Origin: Planotetraspora silvatica
GTDB taxonomy: Bacteria > Actinomycetota > Actinomycetes > Streptosporangiales > Streptosporangiaceae
Length of the DNA stretch: 64,000 nucleotides
Direction of reading: 5' to 3'
Assembly (NCBI RefSeq): GCF_016863315.1
Contig: NZ_BOOQ01000007.1
Location: forward strand, 1 to 64,000
A program made the translations under genes and the position numbers. This document shows positions 1 through 7,910 of the stretch, piece by piece. Each line of letters starts with the position of its first letter. Position 1 is the stretch's first letter. The notes under the pieces were generated by a model that had not been told where the DNA came from, made no database searches, and worked only from the letters and a program-made list of their open reading frames with translations.

Positions 1-84
1 GGCGGGCAGGGCGGCGGGCACGGTGGTAGCGGGCACGGTGGCGGCGGGCAGGGCGGCGGGCACGGTGGTAGCGGGCACGGTGGC
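1..84. repeat. 42-bp tandem repeat (two copies) coding for the E2 linker
   Basis: Bases 1-42 and 43-84 are identical and each contains shorter internal repeats. In the minus-strand E2 frame each unit encodes 14 residues of an Ala/Pro/Thr/Val linker. The array probably continues past the left edge. Confidence 0.85.
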
Positions 85-426
85 GGCGGGCGCGCTCGCG
101 GCGGGGGAGCCCGATGCGGTGACGTTCGCCGCGGGTGAGGTCACGCCGAGTTCGGCGAGCAGGGCGTCGACGTCGGCCGCCTTCTCGCCGGGTCCGCCGA
201 TGACCGCGATGGGCGAGCCGACCTCGACCCCCGCCCCCTCGGGGACCAGGGTCTTCAGGATGACGCCGTCGGCGTCGGCCTCGACGTCCGCCACGGCCTT
301 CTCGGTCTCGACGGTGGCGATCACATCGCCCTTGGCGTACGGAGTGCCCTCCGGGAGCGGCCATCCCTGGAGGACGGCCTCGACCGCGTTGGCGGCCAGT
401 TCTGGCATGCGCAGGAGCTTGGCCAT
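1..426 (-). CDS. 2-oxoacid dehydrogenase E2 (dihydrolipoyl acyltransferase), N-terminal part, cut by window edge
   Basis: Starts at ATG 426 on the minus strand behind a GAGGGG ribosome site, 11 bp after the stop of the E1 gene, and stays open to base 1, so only about 142 residues are visible. Residues 1-80 form a biotinyl/lipoyl domain: the lysine expected to carry lipoate lies in the segment VETEKAVADVEA. A hydrophobic swinging-arm linker rich in Ala, Pro, Thr and Val follows, with a 14-residue unit repeated twice in tandem. E2 proteins transfer the acyl group made by E1 to CoA, so this is the partner of the adjacent fused E1. The catalytic domain lies outside the window, so pyruvate versus branched-chain or acetoin specificity cannot be told. 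Confidence 0.85.
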   Translation of the reverse strand, partial: MAKLLRMPELAANAVEAVLQGWPLPEGTPYAKGDVIATVETEKAVADVEADADGVILKTLVPEGAGVEVGSPIAVIGGPGEKAADVDALLAELGVTSPAANVTASGSPAASAPAATVPATTVPAALPAATVPATTVPAALPA

Positions 427-437
427 GTCGGGACCCC

Positions 438-2618
438 TCAGTACCGCGTGATCTCGGTGAGCTTGGCGGCCACTTCTTCGGTCCTCGCGATGGCCGCACG
501 CTCGAGGACCTTGCTGATGCTGGGTGACGCCTCGCCGCCGGTCACCCGTTCGACCGGCTGGTCGAGCCAGTCGAAGAAGCGGCGCTGTATCTCGTCGGCG
601 AGCCAGCCGCCGTACGACGTGCCGACCGCTCCCTGCTCCGCGATGAGCACGCGGTTCGTCTTCCGGATGCTCTCGCCGATGGTGCCCCAGTCGATGCTCG
701 CGCGGTCGAGCCAGCGCAGGTCGATCACCTCGGCGTCGACGTCGCCGAGGGACTCGACGGCCTCCAGGACGTAGTTGGTCATCGCGAGATAGGAGATGAC
801 CGTGAGCTGCGATCCGGCCCGGCGGACCGCGGCCTTGCCGACGGGGATGCAGTAGTCGAGGTCGTCGACCGGGCCCTCGCCCGACGACGCGTAGAGGTCG
901 ACGTGCTCCAGGACGACCACGGGATCCTTGCACCGCAGCGCGCTGTTCATCAGGCCCACGTAGTCGAAGGGGGTCGAGGGGGCGACGATGCGCCAGCCCG
1001 CCGCGGTCGCGAAGATCCCGGCGGGGTCCATCGAGTGTTGCGAGCCGTAGCCGGTGCCCATCGCGACCTTGCTGCGGAGCACGAAGGGGACCTCGCCGTC
1101 GCCCCCGAACATGTGCCTGGCCTTGCCGATCTGGTTGAAGAGCTGGTCGGCGGCGACCCACATGAAGTCCGCGTACATGAACTCGACCACGGGCTTGTAA
1201 CGACCGTCGAGCGCGACCCCGCCGCCGAGGCCGGCGAAGGCGTTCTCGCTGATCGGAGTGCCGAGGATCCGATCGGGATAGGCCTGCTTGAGCCCGCGCG
1301 TGGCGCCGTTGGTGCCGCCGCCCAGCCGGTGCACGTCCTCGCCCATGACGACGACGGTCTCGTCGGTCTCCATCCGGCGCCCCATCACCCGCGCGACGGC
1401 GTCGATGAACTTCTGCTCGGCGACCTCGCCCGTGAACGACTCGCGGTCGGCCATCCTGGCTCCGGCGAACTCGCCGAGGTCGCCGCGGACCCCCACGTCG
1501 ACGAAGGCCGGGTCGGGCCACTCGTCCGGCCTGATCCGGCGCTGGCCGTCCTTCCCGCCCGGAAGGGGCTCCAGGAGCACGTCGCCGAGGTCGGCCATCA
1601 GCGCCTTGGCCCGCTCGGTCACGGCGTCGATCTCGGCGACGCCGAGGATGCCGCGCCGTACCAGGTGGCCGGAGAGCTGCCTGATCGGATCCCGGTCGCG
1701 CCAGGCCTTCTCCTCTTCCTTGGTCCGGTAGCCGAACGCGCTGCCGGGGAAGGGGCCGTTCTGGTGGAAGTAGCGGTAGACGTCGGCCTCGATCACCGTC
1801 GGGCCCCTGCCGTCCCGCATGTGGGCGAGCGCCTCCCGCATGGCGAGGTGGACCGCGAGTGGATCCATTCCGTCGACCTTCCAGCTGGGGATCCCGAAGC
1901 CGGGCCCGCGCGCCGACAGCCGGGGCTCACCGGTGGCCTCCTCGACATTGGTCGAGACGGCGTAGCGGTTGTTCTCGATGAAGAAGCACAGGGGCAGGTG
2001 CCACGCGGAGGCCAGGTTGAAGGTCTCGAGAGTGGAGCCGATGTTGGCGGCGCCGTCGCCGAAGTAGGTCACCGCCACCGCGTCGGTGCCCGCCTGCCGG
2101 TGCGCCCAGGCGGATCCGGCCGCGAGCGGGACGCCGCCCCCGACGATGGCGTTCGTGCCGATGGCGCCGGCTTCCTTCCACTGCAGGTGCATGGAGCCGC
2201 CGCGGCCGTGACTGAAGCCGCGGTCGAGGCCGCAGATCTCGGCGAGGCTCTTGAGCAGCACCGCGCGCACGTCGGCGGAGAACTCCTTGGTGGGGTCGAT
2301 CCCCTTCGCCTCGACGTGGGCGAGCACCTTGGCGAGGAACTGGTGGTGACCCCGATGGGAGCCGTTGACGGTGTCGGCGCTGGTGAGGGGGAGGATCGAG
2401 CCGACGGCGCCGCCCTCCTGGCCGATGCTCGAGTGCGCGGGACCGTGGACCAGGCCCTCCCGGGCGAGGTCGAGGACGTACTCCTCGAAGGTCCTGATCA
2501 GCACGAGCTGGCTGAGCATCGACGTGAGCAGAGCCGGTTCGGCCGCGTCCCAGTCGGCTTCTGTGGCGACGATCTCGACCCACGGCGCGGCGGGTTCGAG
2601 CCGGTTGTGCTCGGTCAT
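438..2618 (-). CDS. Fused 2-oxoacid dehydrogenase E1 (alpha and beta subunits in one chain)
   Basis: A 726-residue protein from ATG 2618, chosen because GGGAGAG sits just upstream; an in-frame start at 2684 would run through an operator and is less likely. Residues about 35-345 match the E1 alpha subunit, including the thiamine-diphosphate motif GDGAANIG followed by the downstream Asn pair. Residues about 395-726 match the E1 beta subunit (GEDVHRLGG, then the SENAFAGLGGGVAL segment). It should decarboxylate a 2-oxoacid with ThDP and pass the acyl group to the lipoyl domain of the E2 encoded 11 bp downstream. Fused E1 proteins exist in other bacteria. A GCAATCGTTCGC LacI-like operator (2630-2641) and a TGGATCCA GntR-like site (2665-2672) precede it. 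The substrate (pyruvate, branched-chain oxoacid or acetoin) is unclear. Confidence 0.87.
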   Translation of the reverse strand: MTEHNRLEPAAPWVEIVATEADWDAAEPALLTSMLSQLVLIRTFEEYVLDLAREGLVHGPAHSSIGQEGGAVGSILPLTSADTVNGSHRGHHQFLAKVLAHVEAKGIDPTKEFSADVRAVLLKSLAEICGLDRGFSHGRGGSMHLQWKEAGAIGTNAIVGGGVPLAAGSAWAHRQAGTDAVAVTYFGDGAANIGSTLETFNLASAWHLPLCFFIENNRYAVSTNVEEATGEPRLSARGPGFGIPSWKVDGMDPLAVHLAMREALAHMRDGRGPTVIEADVYRYFHQNGPFPGSAFGYRTKEEEKAWRDRDPIRQLSGHLVRRGILGVAEIDAVTERAKALMADLGDVLLEPLPGGKDGQRRIRPDEWPDPAFVDVGVRGDLGEFAGARMADRESFTGEVAEQKFIDAVARVMGRRMETDETVVVMGEDVHRLGGGTNGATRGLKQAYPDRILGTPISENAFAGLGGGVALDGRYKPVVEFMYADFMWVAADQLFNQIGKARHMFGGDGEVPFVLRSKVAMGTGYGSQHSMDPAGIFATAAGWRIVAPSTPFDYVGLMNSALRCKDPVVVLEHVDLYASSGEGPVDDLDYCIPVGKAAVRRAGSQLTVISYLAMTNYVLEAVESLGDVDAEVIDLRWLDRASIDWGTIGESIRKTNRVLIAEQGAVGTSYGGWLADEIQRRFFDWLDQPVERVTGGEASPSISKVLERAAIARTEEVAAKLTEITRY

Positions 2619-2629
2619 GACTCTCCCAT

Positions 2630-2641
2630 GCAATCGTTCGC
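2630..2641. promoter_or_regulatory. LacI-type operator copy upstream of the E1 gene
   Basis: GCAATCGTTCGC, a near-palindrome centred on CG, lies 12 bp upstream of the E1 start codon. It differs by one base from the copy at 21628-21639. No convincing promoter hexamers could be assigned here, unlike at the other copies. Confidence 0.55.
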
Positions 2642-2663
2642 AGGGCGTCAAGCGTGACACAAA

Positions 2664-2673
2664 GTGGATCCAA
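2664..2673. promoter_or_regulatory. Probable GntR/FCD operator, copy 1
   Basis: GTGGATCCAA contains the perfect 8-bp palindrome TGGATCCA (2665-2672). It lies between the divergent E1 and VOC genes, 64 bp centre-to-centre (about six helical turns) from the second copy, and a FCD-type GntR regulator is encoded immediately downstream. Confidence 0.5.
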
Positions 2674-2727
2674 TATCCAGCCATCTGAGGGTTGTGGACG
2701 TCGGTTTGCCGGGCGGTCTATGCTAAT

Positions 2728-2737
2728 TTGGATCCAA
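2728..2737. promoter_or_regulatory. Probable GntR/FCD operator, copy 2
   Basis: TTGGATCCAA is a perfect 10-bp palindrome 24 bp upstream of the VOC-protein start and just after the possible -10 element TATGCT (2719-2724). FCD-family GntR regulators often bind short palindromes of this size. The neighbouring regulator is the natural candidate. Confidence 0.55.
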
Positions 2738-2761
2738 TGTTCCCTCGTGGAGAGTTTCAGG

Positions 2762-3289
2762 ATGAACGTGGGACTTCCGGGGCTGAGCGGCGTGGACCAC
2801 ATCGGTTTCACGGTGCCGGACCTCGAAGAGGCGAGCAGGTTCCTCGTCGATGTGCTCGGGTGCGAGTACATGTACACGCTGGGCCCTTACCGCCATGACG
2901 ACAGCGACTGGATGGCCGAGCACCTCAACGTCCACCCGCGAGCGGTGATGCGGCAGCTGCACTTCTTCCGGTGCGGCGGGCAGGCGATCTTCGAGGTGTT
3001 CGAGTACTCCGCACCGGAGCAGAACGCGACGATGCCGAGGAACAGCGACATCGGCGGCCACCACGTGGCGCTCTACGTCGACGACCTGGATGTCGCCGTC
3101 GCGTACCTCAAGGACAAGGGGGTCACCATGCTCGGCGACCCGACGGCCAGCAAGGGGCCGAGCGAGGGCCAGCGCTGGGTGTACTTCCTCAGTCCCTGGG
3201 GGATGCAGTTCGAGCTCGTTTCATATCCCGGAGGCAAGGCCTTCGACCACCGGGCGAAGGACACCGCGACCCGGGGCGACTCGGCCTGA
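2762..3289 (+). CDS. VOC (glyoxalase/dioxygenase fold) family protein
   Basis: A 175-residue protein starting at ATG 2762 behind TGGAGAG. The N-terminal segment GVDHIGFTVPDLEEASRF and the C-terminal half with GHHVALYVDDLD and WGMQFELVSYP give the paired beta-alpha-beta-beta-beta modules of the vicinal-oxygen-chelate fold; the His residues in both modules and a Glu near the C-terminus are the usual metal ligands. Members include glyoxalase I, methylmalonyl-CoA epimerase and extradiol dioxygenases, so the reaction cannot be named. It heads an apparent operon with the GntR regulator and the molybdenum hydroxylase, and is probably an enzyme of the same catabolic pathway. Confidence 0.82.
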   Translation: MNVGLPGLSGVDHIGFTVPDLEEASRFLVDVLGCEYMYTLGPYRHDDSDWMAEHLNVHPRAVMRQLHFFRCGGQAIFEVFEYSAPEQNATMPRNSDIGGHHVALYVDDLDVAVAYLKDKGVTMLGDPTASKGPSEGQRWVYFLSPWGMQFELVSYPGGKAFDHRAKDTATRGDSA

Positions 3290-3326
3290 GAGGCCCACCG
3301 ACCAGACGGAACCAAGAGGACGACCC

Positions 3327-4016
3327 TTGACGACAGAGGCCGAGCAGGCGGCGAACGGCAGCCGGAATCACGCGGCGAGTCACCGCGTGGCCGACTACCT
3401 GCGTGCCGCGATCCTCAGCGGGGAGATCGGGCCCGGCGAGCGCATCCGCCAGGAGGACGTGGCCGAGCGGTTCGGCGCCAGCAGGCTGCCGGTGCGGGAG
3501 GCGTTGCGGATCCTCGAAGCGGAAGGGCTCACGGAGCACGAGCAGCACAAGGGCGCCAGGGTGCCGTCGCTCTCGATGCGGGACCTGAGCGTCATCTACC
3601 AGATCCGCGAGCGGCTCGAACCTCTCGCGCTCACGGAGAGCATCCCGAACCTCACGCAGCACGATCTCCGTGAGCTCGACCGGCTGCAGCAGAGGATCGA
3701 GGCCGACACCGGCATCGACGAGTTCCTCGCGCTCGACCGCGAGTTCCATCTGATGACCTACACCGGCTGCCAGGTCGACCAGCTCTCGATGATGGTCGTC
3801 CGGCTCTGGAACTCCACCCAGCACTACCGCCGGGCGTTCATGAAGGTGAGCGGATCGGGACGGCGGTGGGTGATCAACGCGGAACACCGGCTGCTGCTCG
3901 ACGCCATGGAACGGCGAGACTCCGTCGACGCCGAACGGCATCTCGCCGGCCACATCCGGCGCACGCGCACCGAGCTCTCCCGGCACCCCGAGGTTTTCGG
4001 CGGAGCGACCTCATGA
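3327..4016 (+). CDS. GntR-family transcriptional regulator, FCD (FadR) subfamily
   Basis: Best start is TTG 3327, preceded by AAGAGGA at the right distance, giving 229 residues; longer frames upstream overlap the VOC gene. Residues about 15-80 are a winged helix-turn-helix (VADYLRAAILSGEIGPGERI, then REALRILEAEGL). The C-terminal all-helical FCD domain has the LDREFHLMTY segment and later His residues that in this family bind a metal and carboxylate effectors. It is probably the local regulator acting on the two TGGATCCA sites in the E1/VOC intergenic region. Its stop overlaps the next start by four bases (ATGA). Confidence 0.88.
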   Translation: MTTEAEQAANGSRNHAASHRVADYLRAAILSGEIGPGERIRQEDVAERFGASRLPVREALRILEAEGLTEHEQHKGARVPSLSMRDLSVIYQIRERLEPLALTESIPNLTQHDLRELDRLQQRIEADTGIDEFLALDREFHLMTYTGCQVDQLSMMVVRLWNSTQHYRRAFMKVSGSGRRWVINAEHRLLLDAMERRDSVDAERHLAGHIRRTRTELSRHPEVFGGATS

Positions 4017-4507
4017 CGCGGGCATTCGAGCTGACCGTCAACGGCAGGCAGGTCCGGATCGAGACGCATCCGAACACGTCGCTGCTCCATGCCCTGCGCA
4101 ACGAACTGGGGCTCAAGGGCCCCCGCTTCGGCTGCGGGCTCGGCCTGTGCGGCGCGTGCTTCGTGCGGATGGACGGCCAGGTCGTGGCATCCTGCGACAC
4201 CCCCATGTGGTCGGCGGAGGGCCGGACCGTGGTGACGGTCGAAGGACTGGAGCCCGGAGAAGGCCTCCACCGCGTGCAGCAGGCGCTGCTCGACGAGCAG
4301 GCGGCCCAGTGCGGCTTCTGCATCACCGGGATCGCCGTGAACGCGGCGACCCTCCTCGAGACGAACCCCGACGCCGACGAGGAGGCCATCGTGGAGGCGC
4401 TCGACCGGAACCTGTGCCGCTGCGGCGTCCAGCGCCGTGTGGTGCGGGCCGTGCTGAAGGCGCGTTCCGGGAGCGCCTGCCACGTGACACCGGAGGACGC
4501 CGGATGA
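4013..4507 (+). CDS. Molybdenum hydroxylase small subunit, (2Fe-2S)-binding
   Basis: A 164-residue protein from ATG 4013, translationally coupled to the GntR gene. It has the two-domain architecture of xanthine-dehydrogenase-family iron-sulfur subunits: a plant-type ferredoxin N-terminus with the CGLGLCGAC cluster motif and a later Cys, then a helical domain with CGFC and CRC supplying the second cluster. It passes electrons from the Mo-pterin subunit, encoded next door, to an acceptor. No FAD subunit gene is present, which fits the two-subunit type such as isoquinoline 1-oxidoreductase or nicotinate dehydrogenase. Confidence 0.92.
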   Translation: MTRAFELTVNGRQVRIETHPNTSLLHALRNELGLKGPRFGCGLGLCGACFVRMDGQVVASCDTPMWSAEGRTVVTVEGLEPGEGLHRVQQALLDEQAAQCGFCITGIAVNAATLLETNPDADEEAIVEALDRNLCRCGVQRRVVRAVLKARSGSACHVTPEDAG

Positions 4508-6636
4508 CCGTCGAGCGTGAGATCGTCAGGACGCCCATCCTCCCGCAGGATCTGGCGGCCAACCCTGTGCTGTCGCGCTGGTTGACCGTCCACCCCGGCG
4601 GGACGATCGACGTGCGCGTCGGGAAGGTCGAGCTCGGCCAGGGCATCCTCACCGCGCTTGCTCAGATCGCCGCCGAAGAGCTCGGCGTGAACCTGGAGCA
4701 GGTCCGGATGCCGCCGGCGAACACCGTCCGCGGCCCCAACGAGGGCGGGACCTCCGGGAGCATGTCGATCATCCATTCCGGGCCGGCCGTACGGGCCGTG
4801 TGCGCGCAGGTGCGGGCGAAGTTCGTGGCCGAGGCGGCTCTGCGCTGGGGCGTCGACCCCGCCCAGGTGACCGTGCGGCAGGGCGTGATCCGGTGTGACG
4901 AGCGCACCATGTCGTACGGCGAACTGGCCGGCGTGGTCGACCTCGATGTGCCCGCCGACCCCTGCGGACCGCTCGGCGGCGGCGACCGCCCGGTGCTCGT
5001 CGGCATGAGCGCCGCCCGGCTGGACCTGCCCGACAAGATCGCCGGGCGTCCCCGTTACATCCACGACCTCGACCTGCCGGGCCAGCTGTCCGGGCGGGTT
5101 CTGCGGCCGCCGTCGCCGGGGGCGAGGCTGCTGCGCGTCGACGAGGGCCGGCTGGCGGATCTGGACGTCCGGCTCGTCAGGGACGGCTCGTTCGTCGGAG
5201 TCGTGGGAGCGGACGAGGCCGAGGCGATGCGGGCCGTGAAGGTCCTCCGGGACGCCACGACCTGGGAGGAGTCCGATTCGCTCCCCGATGAGGACGACCT
5301 GTCCACGTTCCTGCGATCCGGGCCGCACGAGACCATCGAGGTGCTGATCCCCGAGGGCCCGCCCCCCGGAGGACACACGATTCAGGCGACGTACAGCAGG
5401 CCGTTCCTCGCCCACGGGTCGATGGCGCCGAGCTGCGGGATCGCCCGGTGGAACGACGACGGGACCCTGTCCGTCTGGAGCCACAGCCAGGGCATCCATG
5501 GTCTCGGCGCCGCGATCGCGCGGGCGCTGGACATCGACGTGGAGCGGATCGAGGTCGAGCACGCGGAGAACGCCGGCTGCTACGGCCACAACGGCGCCGA
5601 CGACGCGGCCTTCGACGCCGTGCTGCTGGCCCGCGACGTGCCCGGCCGGCCGGTGCAGGTGCAGTGGAGCAGGCAGGACGAGCTCGCGTGGTCGCCGCTG
5701 GCGTCCGCCATGTCGGCCGACGTCCGGGCGGTCGTCGCCGATTCGGGGTCGGTCGTGTCCTGGCGGTACGACGTCTGGAGCCAGGGGCACACCAGCAGGC
5801 CCGGCTATCTCGGCGTGCCGGGTCTGCTCGCGGGCGCCTACCTCGAACGGCCGTTGCGCTATCCCGCGCCGGCGGACCCTCCGGCGGCGAGCGGCGCGGG
5901 CACGGTGCGCAACGGCGTGCCGATCTACGACTTTCCCGACCGGGGCGTCACCGGTCACCGGCTGCTCGAGACGCCCATCCGCACGTCGGCGATGCGCGCC
6001 CTCGGCGCGTACATGAACGTGTTCGCGATCGAGTCGTTCATGGACGAGCTCGCCCTGTCCGCCGGGGCCGACCCGCTGGAGTACCGGCTCAGGCACCTCG
6101 GCGACGCCCGTGGACGGGCCGTCCTCGAAACCGCCGCCCGGGCGGCCGGCTGGGGGACGCCGGCTGAGGAGGGCGTCGGGCTCGGCATCGGGTTCGCCCG
6201 CTACAAGGACAAGGGCGCCTACTGCGCGGTGGTCGCGGAGGTGGAGGCCGAGAGCGACATCCGGCTCCGGCGGCTGACCATCGCCGTCGACGTCGGCATG
6301 GTCGTCAATCCGGACGGCGTGCGCAACCAGATCGAAGGCGGAGCCACGCAGGCGGCCAGCTGGACGCTGAAGGAGCGGGTGCGATTCGACCGGCGCAGAA
6401 TCACCAGCGACGACTGGGAGAGTTACCCGATCCTGCGGTTCAGCGAGGCGCCGGAGGTCTCCGTGGAGATCGTGGAGGCGCCGGGCGTCCCGTCGGTGGG
6501 CGCCGGTGAGGCTGCCCAGGGGCCGACCGCGGCGGCCATCGCGAACGCGGTCGCCGCGGCCATCGGCGTGCGCGTCCGCGACCTCCCGCTCACGACCGAC
6601 GCGGTCGTCGCCGCCATCGAGGCCTCCGGCGACTAG
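4504..6636 (+). CDS. Molybdenum hydroxylase large (Mo-pterin binding) subunit, IorB-like
   Basis: A 710-residue protein from ATG 4504, overlapping the small subunit by ATGA. The early segments GKVELGQGILTAL and GPNEGGTSGSMSI are typical Mo-pterin contacts, and GAGEAAQGPTAAAIANAV near the C-terminus holds the Glu that in this family activates water. The order of segments resembles isoquinoline 1-oxidoreductase beta more than the three-subunit xanthine dehydrogenases. These enzymes hydroxylate N-heterocycles or aldehydes using water. The substrate is unknown; the neighbouring regulator, VOC protein and E1/E2 suggest a role in breaking down a cyclic or aldehyde compound. Unlike some IorB proteins, no Tat signal is seen. 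Confidence 0.85.
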   Translation: MTVEREIVRTPILPQDLAANPVLSRWLTVHPGGTIDVRVGKVELGQGILTALAQIAAEELGVNLEQVRMPPANTVRGPNEGGTSGSMSIIHSGPAVRAVCAQVRAKFVAEAALRWGVDPAQVTVRQGVIRCDERTMSYGELAGVVDLDVPADPCGPLGGGDRPVLVGMSAARLDLPDKIAGRPRYIHDLDLPGQLSGRVLRPPSPGARLLRVDEGRLADLDVRLVRDGSFVGVVGADEAEAMRAVKVLRDATTWEESDSLPDEDDLSTFLRSGPHETIEVLIPEGPPPGGHTIQATYSRPFLAHGSMAPSCGIARWNDDGTLSVWSHSQGIHGLGAAIARALDIDVERIEVEHAENAGCYGHNGADDAAFDAVLLARDVPGRPVQVQWSRQDELAWSPLASAMSADVRAVVADSGSVVSWRYDVWSQGHTSRPGYLGVPGLLAGAYLERPLRYPAPADPPAASGAGTVRNGVPIYDFPDRGVTGHRLLETPIRTSAMRALGAYMNVFAIESFMDELALSAGADPLEYRLRHLGDARGRAVLETAARAAGWGTPAEEGVGLGIGFARYKDKGAYCAVVAEVEAESDIRLRRLTIAVDVGMVVNPDGVRNQIEGGATQAASWTLKERVRFDRRRITSDDWESYPILRFSEAPEVSVEIVEAPGVPSVGAGEAAQGPTAAAIANAVAAAIGVRVRDLPLTTDAVVAAIEASGD

Positions 6637-6681
6637 TGTCCTGCGGCTGAAGTCGCCCGCTCACTGCCCAGCCGACACGGT

Positions 6682-6721
6682 CGAGGACCGCGTCCAGGAC
6701 TCCAATCCCGCGCGGTCCTCG
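6682..6721. terminator. Bidirectional terminator hairpin
   Basis: CGAGGACCGCG (6682-6692) and CGCGGTCCTCG (6711-6721) form a perfect 11-bp stem with an 18-base loop, placed between the convergent molybdenum hydroxylase and LysR genes. There is no U-tract, as is usual in actinomycetes. Confidence 0.65.
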
Positions 6722-6819
6722 TCACTGATCAGCGGCTCGATCACGGGTGCGCGGTGAAGACATGGGCGACGGCATACGCCGATCAGCCCACCACCAGATC
6801 GCGCCTGAGGTTGTGAGTG

Positions 6820-7788
6820 TTACCGGCGGTGCGAGGTGATGTCTCCGTCGCCGCGACGCGGGGTCGCCGCCCAGGACGGGAGCCAGGTCGTCTCGGGGAG
6901 GCAGGCCAGGCTCCCGAAGTGGTTGATGATCCCCCGTAGTCCTGGGTGCGGAGCCGTTCTGGGCAGGATGAGCGAGATCGGGTAGGCGATCGTCGGGTTC
7001 ACGATCGGGATGCGGCGCAAGTCGTAGCTCGTCGGCCAGATGTACCGGTCGCGCGCGCCGACGAGCGTGCCCACGTCCGCGGAGTCCGCGAGGGTGTCGA
7101 GGAGTACCTCGTTGCCGAAGTTCGGGCCGGCGGCGTCGACGCGGAGGTCGAATTCGGTGGTGAGCTGATCGTAGAACTCGGCCCATTCGCTTCGCGGCGC
7201 GATGCCCGGCACCCAGATCCGGTGCCCGCGCAGTTGGGGCGGCGTCAGTGCTCGTGCGGAGGCGAGTGGATGGCGGGGGCCGACGACGAGTTCCAGCGGA
7301 GAGTCGAACGCGCGGATCATCCGCAGGTCGCGCGGCAGCGCGGCGGGGTCGGTGATCGTGCGGAACGTGGCGTCGACGTCGCCTGCTTGGACGGCGGCGA
7401 CCGCCGTGCGCGGGTCGTCGACCCTGAGGGTCACCACGTCGAGCTCGGTTTCGGGATGCGACCGCCAGTAGTCGTGCAGGATCACGGCCTGCGCGGATCG
7501 CAGGCCGAGAACGTCGATCCGAAGGGCCCGCGAGCCCGGTCTGATCGCGGTGACGGCGCGATCGACACCCGCGATGATGCTCCGGGCGTGCGGGAGAAAC
7601 GCCTGGCCGTCGAGCGTGAGCTCGACTCCTCGGGCGGTGCGGGTGAACAGGCGGACGCCGAGTTCGCGTTCGAGGGCGGCGATCCGCTTGGAGACGGCCT
7701 GCTGCGTCACGCCGAGCTCGTCCGCCGCCTGTTGCAGCTGTCCGAGCTCGGCGGCGCGGACGAATGATCGCACTGCCTCGGTATCCAC
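6820..7788 (-). CDS. LysR-family transcriptional regulator
   Basis: A 322-residue protein from GTG 7788. Residues 1-60 are the LysR winged helix-turn-helix (VRSFVRAAELGQLQQAADEL, then VTQQAVSKRIAALERELGVRLF). The rest is the periplasmic-binding-like effector domain. It is divergent from the MFS gene at 7911 across 122 bp, the classical arrangement for a LysR regulator and its target, so it probably controls that exporter. The effector cannot be inferred. Confidence 0.92.
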   Translation of the reverse strand: MDTEAVRSFVRAAELGQLQQAADELGVTQQAVSKRIAALERELGVRLFTRTARGVELTLDGQAFLPHARSIIAGVDRAVTAIRPGSRALRIDVLGLRSAQAVILHDYWRSHPETELDVVTLRVDDPRTAVAAVQAGDVDATFRTITDPAALPRDLRMIRAFDSPLELVVGPRHPLASARALTPPQLRGHRIWVPGIAPRSEWAEFYDQLTTEFDLRVDAAGPNFGNEVLLDTLADSADVGTLVGARDRYIWPTSYDLRRIPIVNPTIAYPISLILPRTAPHPGLRGIINHFGSLACLPETTWLPSWAATPRRGDGDITSHRR

Positions 7789-7910
7789 TGATCCAGTCTA
7801 CGGATGCCCAACTGATGGTTGTGGCTCACCGGCAGGTGGTTGTTTGATCGCGCTCCGGGCCGGCTGGTGTGATTCACGGGTCCGGCCATCGGTTGTCGCG
7901 AAGGAGTCGC

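Noticed and set aside
903-2657. A 584-residue plus-strand open frame opposite the E1 gene
   Set aside because: It is the antisense shadow of a well-supported gene in GC-rich DNA; its sequence is a His/Gly/Asp/Arg-rich run without any domain.
3874-6096. A 740-residue minus-strand open frame over the molybdenum hydroxylase genes
   Set aside because: Shadow of the two subunits on the other strand; composition is that of antisense frames, with no recognisable motif.
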